DNA from: Globobulimina sp.
Lineage: Eukaryota > Foraminifera > Rotaliida
Length of the DNA stretch: 6,625 nucleotides
Reading direction: 5' to 3'
Assembly: GCA_003354225.1 (NCBI GenBank)
Contig: PIVH01000263.1
Coordinates: forward strand, 1 to 6,625
The notes beneath the pieces are model-generated. The model was not told the origin of the DNA and searched no databases. It was given only the letters and a program-made list of their open reading frames with translations. Each line of letters opens with the position of its first letter. The first letter of the stretch is position 1. Shown here one piece after another: positions 1 to 6,615 of this stretch. Made by a program: the position numbers and the translations under genes.

Positions 1-102
1 GACTAGGTAATATGGTTATTGGTCTGCACAACATTTGAAGAAAATCACAACACGTTCTTTATATATACACGAACAAAAATATACAAAAGCATATATATCT
101 CA

Positions 103-906
103 TTAATTATTTGTTAATGGAGCATAATATGTTATTTTCCCATTATCCACCATTTGGTTTTGCTGGTTTTGTTGATTATAATTTATTCCATGGTTAATTT
201 GGTTTTGTTGGTTCAGATTTAGTTGATTTTGTTGATTTTGCTGTTGTAATAAAAGCTGATCATTCCCATAAACCACTGATTGATAAATGGCCACATCATT
301 TTTGCGATATTTGTGATTTTGCGGCTGCTTTGTAACATAACTCGAACTGCCTTGGCTGCCGGGCTCGATAACCTCAACTTTTTCATCTTGGTCATCATCG
401 TTTTTATTTTCCGTTTTGATCATACTTTTTTTAATGGTTTGTTTATCAGCATTCGTTTCAAATTTTGACAATTTCTTTGTTAAAACAATATCTTTTAAAT
501 GTTTTTGTTGTGAATAAACCACAGCTAATTTACTCGCTGCATGTTGAAAAAATACATCTTTTAATAATTGAGCAATTTGATCTTTTTGTTTTGAAATGAA
601 ATGATAATCATACTCTGAGGGAATATGGATCACAAATTCCGGACTTGAAGCACTTAGTGTTAACATGCCAATATCTGCAATTTCAATTCGTCGTTGACTG
701 TTCTTATATTGGTTCTTTTTGAAATTATAAATGGCGGACTGAGTTATCATCATCACTCGCATTTGTTTCTTGCCTTTTGCGTTTATTTTTTTTATTTCAC
801 CTGAAAATATCACGTTTTCGTTCGATAGACCCTCTGCCTCAAATGTTTGGCGAACATCTTCGTTTTCATTCAGATCTAATGTGTCTGTTAGGGAATAATT
901 AGACAT
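103..906 (-). CDS. TH1-like (myosin-I tail homology) protein with Q/N-rich C-terminus
   Basis: The 267-residue product appears to be a stand-alone myosin tail homology 1 (TH1) domain followed by a disordered tail. Residues about 30-145 show the TH1 pattern: a hydrophobic strand leading into a basic KGKKQMRV segment (45-51), then ITQSAIYNF (54-62), RRIEIADIG (72-80) and a serine-rich strand before FVIHIPSEYDYHF (91-103). In class I myosins this fold, related to PH domains, binds acidic phospholipids at the plasma membrane; here no motor, IQ or SH3 domain is present. Residues 150-205 are charged and polar. Residues 219-252 are dominated by Gln and Asn in repeated QQNQ units, resembling prion-like low-complexity tails. 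The start is the only good one: an in-frame TAG lies at 919-921 and the context is AATAATG. The gene follows the EFHC1-like gene in the same direction with a 176-bp gap. Membrane association is inferred from the family. The alternative is another PH-like lipid-binding protein. Confidence 0.75.
   Translation of the reverse strand: MSNYSLTDTLDLNENEDVRQTFEAEGLSNENVIFSGEIKKINAKGKKQMRVMMITQSAIYNFKKNQYKNSQRRIEIADIGMLTLSASSPEFVIHIPSEYDYHFISKQKDQIAQLLKDVFFQHAASKLAVVYSQQKHLKDIVLTKKLSKFETNADKQTIKKSMIKTENKNDDDQDEKVEVIEPGSQGSSSYVTKQPQNHKYRKNDVAIYQSVVYGNDQLLLQQQNQQNQLNLNQQNQINHGINYNQQNQQNQMVDNGKITYYAPLTNN
151..255 (-). repeat. Low-complexity Q/N-coding repeat (QQNQ units)
   Basis: This in-frame repeat at the 3' end of the TH1-like gene encodes residues 218-252. 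On the plus strand it appears as imperfect TTTTGTTGRTT units. The units vary in sequence and interruptions, as expected for slippage-prone repeats that still encode protein. It is probably an intrinsically disordered, possibly self-associating tail. Confidence 0.8.
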
Positions 907-1082
907 TATTGGAAAGCACTACTAGTATATAAAAAAAAACTTTACAATATAAAGCATCAAAAAACTACAGAAACTAACCAAGAACGGTTTGTGTTTAGTT
1001 TGGGCGGAAAAAAGCTTGTTTTAAAATTAATCGATCAGTTTACTTTTTTTTTGATTTAAATAAATACATTTTATTTTGATAT
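907..1082. promoter_or_regulatory. Intergenic: 3' end of EFHC1-like gene and promoter of TH1-like gene
   Basis: These 176 bp lie between two genes transcribed leftward, so they must hold the 3' untranslated region of one and the promoter of the other. They are very AT-rich, with an A9 run (930-938 region) and a T9 run (1044-1052). One GC-rich island, TTTGGGCGGAAA at 999-1010, lies about 95 bp upstream of the TH1-like start. No convincing TATA box was found. Confidence 0.5.
1070..1075 (-). terminator. Candidate poly(A) signal AATAAA of the EFHC1-like gene
   Basis: The plus strand reads TTTATT here, giving AATAAA on the minus strand 7 bases after the TAA stop. The distance is short but possible in a compact protist genome. 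The base composition makes chance occurrence likely, so this is only a candidate. Confidence 0.35.
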
Positions 1083-2996
1083 TTAGCATCTTTGTGGATA
1101 TATATGTTTTTGCAATTTATATTTATCCAATGCTTTAAAGAACTCATCAACGTCGATTTCACCGGAATTATCAACATCGAAATACTTAAATATTGCTTTT
1201 AATTGATACGGATTTACATTCCAACCATATTTGGAACATAATGATTTCATTTCCGATGGACTAATAAATCTGTCTTTATCTTCATCGATAAATCGAAATG
1301 TTTTTGTATGATTAACTGATCGATCCCATAATTTATCAGCCAATCCTTTTAATATTGTTTCTGGAGAATCTCTGGTGAATACATCAATATTATCATTCAT
1401 AATGGCTGTGGTTTGCTTATCCGTTTCTATCAAATCAAAACGAAAACCATTAATCAATAAAGTGGCGCCAACATAAAAATCTTCGGCATGAAACCATTTG
1501 GCGCCGTTTCCATGATTTTTTAATTTGGTTCGTTCTAAAAATTTGCCAGAAACAATTCCGGAATTTCGTAATGGCCGTTCATATATTTTTACTGTAGCGT
1601 CGGTCAAAAAAAATTCAATCACAAATCTTCTTTCATAATTTTCAAATTGAGTATGTTTCTCATTTAATTTGGCTAAAAACCTTAAACAACATCCATCGTA
1701 TTTCGTTAATTTGTGATGATCTTTTACCGGAGGTTTGGGGACCAATGATTTCCATGAACCTAAACTGTCCTCTTCTGTTCCAAAACCATTATATGGCGGA
1801 ACCTCTCTTTCTTGCTTATTTATTGCATCATTTGCATTTTCTTTCTTTTTTATTACAATTTCTTCAAAATCACACTCTTTTAAATGATGTATTTGTTTAT
1901 AAAATTCTTTCGTATATTTATCACACGAAGTTAATAAAACTTGTCTGCCATAAACATTTAAATAACCACCAATCCGTAAATCTGAATGATTGTAATAATC
2001 ATTATTTTTGGCAGATTTATCATGTTTAATACCAATAATACAACCCGCTGGAATATAGATTTTGGGCAAATTCTCTCTTTTCAATGTCATTATTAATTTT
2101 TCACCTTTTTTATCATTCTCATCATACTGTAACACTTGGATTGTGTCATCGGATAAAAAATATAATATTACATAATATTTGGTGGTACCACCCCATGAGT
2201 TATCTACCCAACAACCATTAAATCGCAATACTTTGCCATCATTTGCCAAATATTTTTTCGATTTTGCCAATCTTTCCGAGGATATTCGACCTAAAATCGC
2301 TTCAACATAAGATTTTACATCGGACGATTCATTGGCTGATAATTGGCAAAGTCGCTCTCTTTTCTCTAAATGGCGAATATAATCATCTTTGGGATATGGC
2401 AATGCTTTATGTAATGCAATATTATGTGTCTCTGCATAATATTTTCTTGTTGCGACATCTGCATCGATTATATGAAATTTTCGATTATAAATTTCTAATT
2501 CTCCACCAACTAAAAAATTTAAATAATTAAACCAACCGTTTTTACCATTTGGTATTTTTTGTCTTTTTAAAAATCTCGATTGAGGAATACCGGAATTTTC
2601 TTTACGAATTTCATCGATTGTCACAGTATCATCTTCTAAGAAATAATAAATTATACATTTTCTAACTCTTTCATTTTCAATGGGTGAATTAAATACATTT
2701 TCCGTGAAAAATGAATAAAATCTTAATACTTTTCGATCAAAGAGAACCCATTTTTGTAATACATTCATTGCTAATTTATTATTTGTATTTGCATTTTCTT
2801 TATCTTGTGCATCAATTTGTGTTTTTGATATTATTTTATTTTCCAATTCTTTTGGTGATAACTTTGTTGTTTCAATATCTGTCACTGGCACATTATTGAC
2901 AATATCAAATAAATGTGATTTATGAAATCTATTTCTTGTCTCTACGGACACTCTGAATCCTGGAATATTTGGTAAATCCGACTGATTCAAATTCAT
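1083..2996 (-). CDS. EFHC1: EFHC1/Rib72-like ciliary protein: three DM10 domains plus two EF-hands
   Basis: The 637-residue product has the full architecture and about the length of human EFHC1 (640 aa). The N-terminus has the family's LPNIPGF...FHKSHLFD element (8-31). DM10 domains follow at about 86-190 (DRKVLRFY, then YYFLEDDTVTI, ENSGIPQSRFLKRQ, FLVGGELEIYNRKFHIIDAD), 252-368 (DGKVLRFNGCW, then YFLSDDTIQVLQ, LRIGGYLNVYGRQVLL) and 432-530 (YDGCCLRF, then EFFLTDATVKIYE, RNSGIVSGKFLER, FYVGATLLINGFRFDLIE). Two C-terminal EF-hand loops have canonical ligands: D571/D573/D575/S579/E582 and D607/D609/S611/D615/E618. The first has Arg576 where Gly is usual. In well-studied cilia this family sits inside the doublet microtubules as a microtubule inner protein and stabilises the ribbon; this implies a flagellated stage. 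The start is supported by an in-frame TAA at 3036-3038 with no intervening ATG. EFHC2 is the alternative assignment, but its human form is longer. Confidence 0.95.
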   Translation of the reverse strand: MNLNQSDLPNIPGFRVSVETRNRFHKSHLFDIVNNVPVTDIETTKLSPKELENKIISKTQIDAQDKENANTNNKLAMNVLQKWVLFDRKVLRFYSFFTENVFNSPIENERVRKCIIYYFLEDDTVTIDEIRKENSGIPQSRFLKRQKIPNGKNGWFNYLNFLVGGELEIYNRKFHIIDADVATRKYYAETHNIALHKALPYPKDDYIRHLEKRERLCQLSANESSDVKSYVEAILGRISSERLAKSKKYLANDGKVLRFNGCWVDNSWGGTTKYYVILYFLSDDTIQVLQYDENDKKGEKLIMTLKRENLPKIYIPAGCIIGIKHDKSAKNNDYYNHSDLRIGGYLNVYGRQVLLTSCDKYTKEFYKQIHHLKECDFEEIVIKKKENANDAINKQEREVPPYNGFGTEEDSLGSWKSLVPKPPVKDHHKLTKYDGCCLRFLAKLNEKHTQFENYERRFVIEFFLTDATVKIYERPLRNSGIVSGKFLERTKLKNHGNGAKWFHAEDFYVGATLLINGFRFDLIETDKQTTAIMNDNIDVFTRDSPETILKGLADKLWDRSVNHTKTFRFIDEDKDRFISPSEMKSLCSKYGWNVNPYQLKAIFKYFDVDNSGEIDVDEFFKALDKYKLQKHIYPQRC

Positions 2997-3027
2997 TCTT
3001 TCGGTTTGTTGTTTAATTAATTTTGTT

Positions 3028-3033
3028 TTTATA
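3028..3033 (-). promoter_or_regulatory. Possible TATA box for the EFHC1-like gene
   Basis: The minus strand reads CTATAAAAAC, with TATAAA ending 31 bp upstream of the ATG at 2996. Used as a TATA box it would leave almost no leader, which some protists tolerate. In DNA this AT-rich the motif may be chance. Confidence 0.25.
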
Positions 3034-3161
3034 GATTAGATTATGATTCTGTTTTGACGTGACATTGGTAATAAGATGGAATTGCGAAAATATAAGCTAA
3101 GCATGGTAATAATGCATGAAAATGAATTAATTTGATCCATAAATAACATGAAAACAATATA

Positions 3162-3177
3162 CAATTATTAATAATTG
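3162..3177. repeat. 16-bp perfect palindrome CAATTATTAATAATTG
   Basis: The sequence equals its own reverse complement over all 16 bases. Its left half belongs to the 13-bp direct repeat TACAATTATTAAT at 3160-3172, repeated exactly at 3197-3209, 37 bp downstream. The ATTA/TAAT cores resemble homeodomain-type binding sites; a dimeric regulator site is possible but unproven. Confidence 0.55.
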
Positions 3178-3244
3178 ACAATAGCGAATCATTCTGTACA
3201 ATTATTAATGAATAAGAGCACATTGCCACTAAAGTGAATTTGCT

Positions 3245-3292
3245 GTGCTGAGTGATGTGCTGAGTGCTGTGCTGAGTGCTATGCTCTGTATG
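3245..3292 (+). repeat. 12-bp minisatellite (GTGCTGAGTGMT) before the PPR gene
   Basis: Three consecutive units occupy 3245-3256, 3257-3268 and 3269-3280. The second and third are identical and the first differs by one base. A decayed fourth unit, ATGCTCTGTATG, ends at 3292, 37 bp before the PPR ATG. The unit is much richer in G and C than its surroundings, so it stands out. It could be a promoter or 5'-leader element, or a neutral slippage product. Confidence 0.85.
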
Positions 3293-3329
3293 TAAGGGTT
3301 GATACAGTTAAAAAACTTCATCTTAAATA

Positions 3330-6300
3330 ATGCATCAAAAAAAGATGTTACCATCAAAATTAAACAGGAAATTATCCAATTCTGATGCCACTAAATTACT
3401 AAAAGAACTTTACTCAGCCAATCAAAATAAAATACCATCATCAAATATTGCACAAAATGCATTTGAAATCTATGACAATATTTATGAACCGAAAAATAAA
3501 TATGTTATCAACACATTATTAAAAGTTTTGTTTGAGTGCAAACAATCTCATCAAATAGAAAATATTTGGAAAGATATGGAACAAATTCATAATATTTCAT
3601 ACATATTATTGCTAAAAGCATGCGTTCACTCGAAACACATCAACATTTATCATTGCATTCAAGTTTTAAAATGGATAAAAGAGTGTAATTATAAGCTGAA
3701 ACACTATGAAATGGCGGATTTCTCCATCAATGTTTCTAAATTAATATCATTTGCAGCTACAAATCCAAAACAATTGAATGAAATCTATGCGATGATGAGT
3801 GAGACACATGACATATTTATAAAAACGGCATTAATTAATTCTTTTGGAAAAATCCGTCAAATTCAGAAAGCAGAAATAATATTTGATTCCATTCCGAATA
3901 ATCAACGTAATGTCATCACCATCAATACGATGCTAACTGCATTGAACCACAACCAACAATTCCAACACGCACTGACATTCTATGACAAATATAACGAATT
4001 GAAACAAACGGATAATACATCAAACTTATTGGCGATTAAAGCGTGCTTAAAAATGAATGATGAGATGCATTACAAGAAAGGAATGGATATTGATAAGAAT
4101 AAAGGAAAAGAGACAAGCATGGAATTAAGGAATACATTGATTGAGTTTTATGGCAATTTTAAAGATATGGACAATGCATTTAAAGTGTTTCACGAAATGG
4201 ACGAGAATGAAAAGGATATGTTTGCAGTGAGCAATATGATGAAAGCAATGATTAGAAATGATTTGAATGGGCAATCCTTATTATTATATGACAAATATTG
4301 TGAATTAAATGACAATGTCTCCCATTTACTGGCATTGCAAGCATGTATCAATGCAAATGATTTGGTGAAAGGCAAACAAATTCATTCGAATATTTTATCA
4401 CAAAATAAAAGCAATATTAATAACATTGCAATTGAAACATTAAATCAATTGATTATTTTTTACGGCCATTTTGGTGATGTTTTGCAAGCCGTAAAAATAT
4501 TTAAATCTGTGCACAAAAAGAAAAAGAATGTGATAAGTTATGGTGTAATGATGAAGGTTTTTATTGATAATAATATGAATGAACAAACATTGTTATTATA
4601 CGACGAGATTGCAGCCATATCATCGCTGACCAATAACATTACCGATTTATTAGTGATAAAAGCCTCAATAAATAGCAATAATTTTGAGAAAGGACATGAA
4701 ATATTAAATAAATATGATAATAATAAACAATTTAATATATTTACACTCGAACTCAAATGTATTTCTATTGACTTTTATGGCCATTTTGGTGATATCTCGA
4801 ATGCACAAAAAATATTTGATTCTATCGGCGCGTCACAGAAAGATGTGATTTGTATTGGTTGTCTGATGAAAGCATATCAAAATAATAATTATCATCAACA
4901 CGCCTTACAAATATATGATGCATTCAAATATTTACATAATGATATTCTTCATTTACAAGCAATTAATTCCTGCATAAAAAGCAATAATTTCCAGAAAGGA
5001 CTAGAGATTCAATTAAATATTGGTTGCAATGAAAATATTAAAATAAAGAGCGCATTTCTGGATTTTTATGGCCATTTTGGTGATGTTTCGCAAGCCATGA
5101 AAATATTCGATGCCATATTAGTAACAAGAAACATTAACATTGTTTGTCTCAATTCGATGATGACTGTGTTTAATAACAATCACAAATATAAACAGACATT
5201 GTTGTTGTATGATAAATACGAATTTGATTTTTTAAATGATATCTCACATATTATAGCCATCAAAGCTTGTATGCACACAAATAATGCAAGGAAATGGAAG
5301 GAGATCCAATCAAAACTGAGCATGCTAAACAATAAAGAATATAATATCGAATTAAATAATGTTTTGATTGATTGTAATGGATATTTTGGAGAGATTGAGA
5401 ATGCATTGGATATATTTCAGAGTATTAATGATAAAATAAGGGACAAAGTGAGTATTAATTCGATAATGAATGTATTGATTGATGCAAATATGAATGAAAA
5501 AGCATTGCAAATCTATCAGAAATATAACAATTTACATGATAATATCTCCAATGTTTTAGCCATAAAATCTTGTATCAATTTACAAAATTATCAATATGCA
5601 AAAGAGATACATTCGAAATTAAAATGTGATGAAGAGAATGATAATAATATGCATTTGCAATGTGTCTTAATTGATTTATATGGAAATTGCGGAGATATGG
5701 AGAGTGCCACAAATATATTTAATAAAATAAAAGAAAGTAATAAATTGAATATAATTTGTATTAATTGCATGTTGTCTGCCTATTGTGATAATAATTTAGA
5801 TTTGCAATGCATTCAATTATTTAACAATATACAAACTATTAATAATTTACAATTACAATTGCAAGCAGATGGTATATCCTTTGCCATTGCGTTCAAAGCC
5901 TGCAGCAATTCATCATTTATTGAAATCGGAGAAAATATACATCAGCAATTAAAAATAAATGAAAATCAGAAACATTTGTTACATGATTTGAGCATAAATG
6001 TGCATTTAATAAATATGTATTCCACCTTTGGAATGTTGAATAAATGCAAAGAAATATTCGATGAATATAAGACAGCTGCGGATGATGATGATATTTGTAT
6101 TTACAATGCAATGATAAATGCGTATGGCCTGAATAGTGATATAATATCAGCCAAAGAGATTTATAACAAATTAAAAATCGAAGTTGGATTAACACCAAAT
6201 TTAAGTACATTTATATTATTATTGAATGGGTGCAGTCATTGCGGTGATATGGAGACAGCAATGCAAATCTATGAAAATGAAATGGATTCTGATGATATGA

Positions 6301-6566
6301 AATATGATGAATATGTGGTAACAAATATTATTGACTGTTATTCGAGGAATGGTTTATTAATGAAAGCATATCAATTAATATTAAAATACGAACAATTTAC
6401 AAATAATGCCAATACACAAATAATGTGGACCTCATTGTTAAGCGGTTGCAAAAAATATGAAAATAAATCAATGGCAATCACCATTTATAATGAAATGAGC
6501 AAACGATTTGATAATATTACAGATAAAAACAGTGCAACCTCGATTTTATTATCAAATCTCTTGTAA
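3330..6566 (+). CDS. PLS-type pentatricopeptide-repeat protein with E1-like C-terminus, no DYW domain
   Basis: The 1078-residue product is an array of pentatricopeptide repeats, helical hairpins that bind single-stranded RNA about one base per repeat. Eight triplets recur about every 102 residues. Each has an S-like motif (LIDFYGHFGDISNAQKIFDSI type), a P-like motif (VISINSMMKAY..NN...ALLLYDKY) and an L-like motif (DISHLLAIKACINSNNF.KGKEIHSKL). The S-motif aromatic anchor falls at residues 171, 273, 377, 482, 579, 682, 783 and 896. A degenerate unit lies at about 38-160. The C-terminus (about 923-1078) resembles P2, L2, S2 and E1 motifs and ends in ILLSNLL, with no E2 or DYW deaminase. The first 18 residues carry Lys/Arg and no acidic residue, suggesting a weak mitochondrial presequence. 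The start is fixed by TAA at 3324-3326 in frame. The probable role is site-specific binding of organellar RNA; the target is unknown. Missing downstream exons cannot be excluded. Confidence 0.93.
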   Translation: MHQKKMLPSKLNRKLSNSDATKLLKELYSANQNKIPSSNIAQNAFEIYDNIYEPKNKYVINTLLKVLFECKQSHQIENIWKDMEQIHNISYILLLKACVHSKHINIYHCIQVLKWIKECNYKLKHYEMADFSINVSKLISFAATNPKQLNEIYAMMSETHDIFIKTALINSFGKIRQIQKAEIIFDSIPNNQRNVITINTMLTALNHNQQFQHALTFYDKYNELKQTDNTSNLLAIKACLKMNDEMHYKKGMDIDKNKGKETSMELRNTLIEFYGNFKDMDNAFKVFHEMDENEKDMFAVSNMMKAMIRNDLNGQSLLLYDKYCELNDNVSHLLALQACINANDLVKGKQIHSNILSQNKSNINNIAIETLNQLIIFYGHFGDVLQAVKIFKSVHKKKKNVISYGVMMKVFIDNNMNEQTLLLYDEIAAISSLTNNITDLLVIKASINSNNFEKGHEILNKYDNNKQFNIFTLELKCISIDFYGHFGDISNAQKIFDSIGASQKDVICIGCLMKAYQNNNYHQHALQIYDAFKYLHNDILHLQAINSCIKSNNFQKGLEIQLNIGCNENIKIKSAFLDFYGHFGDVSQAMKIFDAILVTRNINIVCLNSMMTVFNNNHKYKQTLLLYDKYEFDFLNDISHIIAIKACMHTNNARKWKEIQSKLSMLNNKEYNIELNNVLIDCNGYFGEIENALDIFQSINDKIRDKVSINSIMNVLIDANMNEKALQIYQKYNNLHDNISNVLAIKSCINLQNYQYAKEIHSKLKCDEENDNNMHLQCVLIDLYGNCGDMESATNIFNKIKESNKLNIICINCMLSAYCDNNLDLQCIQLFNNIQTINNLQLQLQADGISFAIAFKACSNSSFIEIGENIHQQLKINENQKHLLHDLSINVHLINMYSTFGMLNKCKEIFDEYKTAADDDDICIYNAMINAYGLNSDIISAKEIYNKLKIEVGLTPNLSTFILLLNGCSHCGDMETAMQIYENEMDSDDMKYDEYVVTNIIDCYSRNGLLMKAYQLILKYEQFTNNANTQIMWTSLLSGCKKYENKSMAITIYNEMSKRFDNITDKNSATSILLSNLL
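3813..6422 (+). repeat. Eight PLS-like PPR triplets (about 306 bp units)
   Basis: Intragenic tandem array within the PPR gene. Spacings between successive S-motif anchors are 102, 104, 105, 97, 103, 101 and 113 residues, matching the summed lengths of plant P, L and S motifs. The seventh unit carries a Gln/Asn/Leu-rich insertion near 5820-5870. Units 3, 4 and 5 (near 4458, 4773 and 5064) share near-identical DNA over the FYGHFGD segment, so they are the youngest or the most homogenised. Confidence 0.9.
6201..6563 (+). other. L2-S2-E1-like C-terminal segment of the PPR protein
   Basis: Residues 958-1078. The order of signatures is that of plant editing-factor tails: TPNLSTFILLLNGCSHCGD (L2), YVVTNIIDCYSRNGLLMKAYQLI (S2), then MWTSLLSGCKKYEN and ATSILLSNLL (E1). 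Plant counterparts read W..LL.AC..H.N and YVLLSN at these places. In plants E1 is followed by E2 and often a DYW cytidine deaminase; here a stop follows at once. Alignment is by eye from family knowledge. Confidence 0.7.
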
Positions 6567-6609
6567 ATTATATATTATTATTCATCATTTATTTACAGCT
6601 AGAAACAGT

Positions 6610-6615
6610 AATAAA
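6610..6615 (+). terminator. Poly(A) signal AATAAA after the PPR gene
   Basis: A canonical AATAAA hexamer lies 43 bases after the TAA stop of the PPR gene, at a normal distance for a short 3' untranslated region. This supports the stop at 6564-6566 as the true end of the gene. The cleavage site would fall at or just beyond the window edge. Confidence 0.5.

Larger units (their letters stand above)
2997..3329. promoter_or_regulatory. Divergent intergenic region between EFHC1-like and PPR genes
   Basis: These 333 bp separate two gene starts pointing away from each other, so they should hold both promoters. Contents from left to right: a TATAAA on the minus strand (3028-3033), a 16-bp perfect palindrome (3162-3177), two copies of TACAATTATTAAT (3160-3172 and 3197-3209), and a 12-bp tandem repeat (3245-3292) close to the PPR start. 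A 62-codon minus-strand open frame within it (3041-3229) shows no coding features. No RNA gene was recognised. Confidence 0.6.

Noticed and set aside
1-102. Possible end of another gene at the left edge
   Set aside because: No frame in these bases carries recognisable coding sequence. A TATAAA on the minus strand (58-63) could be a variant poly(A) signal for the TH1-like gene, but it is too common in such DNA to call.
280-468. Plus-strand 62-codon open frame with a hydrophobic product
   Set aside because: It is antisense to the TH1-like gene, whose protein has a recognisable domain. The apparent membrane-like composition comes from the reverse complement of Asn/Lys/Asp codons.
1745-2899. Plus-strand open frames at 1745-2029, 2243-2530 and 2711-2899
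   Set aside because: They lie wholly opposite the strongly supported EFHC1-like gene and encode Leu/Ile/His/Phe-rich strings with no motif, as expected for antisense shadows.
3041-3229. 62-codon minus-strand open frame in the divergent intergenic region
   Set aside because: The product is a hydrophobic, low-complexity string typical of AT-rich non-coding DNA read in a random frame. It has no recognisable motif, and it overlaps the palindrome and direct repeat. A short upstream ORF of the EFHC1-like transcript cannot be excluded but has no support.
4190-6210. Minus-strand open frames at 4190-4375, 4538-4756 and 5917-6210
   Set aside because: They are antisense to the PPR gene. Recurrent composition among them simply mirrors the PPR repeats on the other strand.
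3813-6422. Regular repeats considered as a CRISPR-like or satellite array
   Set aside because: The period is about 306 bp, always in frame, diverged at DNA level and conserved at protein level as PPR motifs. Coding explains it fully.
103-6566. Non-standard genetic code (ciliate-type stop reassignment)
   Set aside because: None of the three long frames contains an in-frame TAA, TAG or TGA, and each ends at TAA close to where the family length predicts. The standard code suffices.
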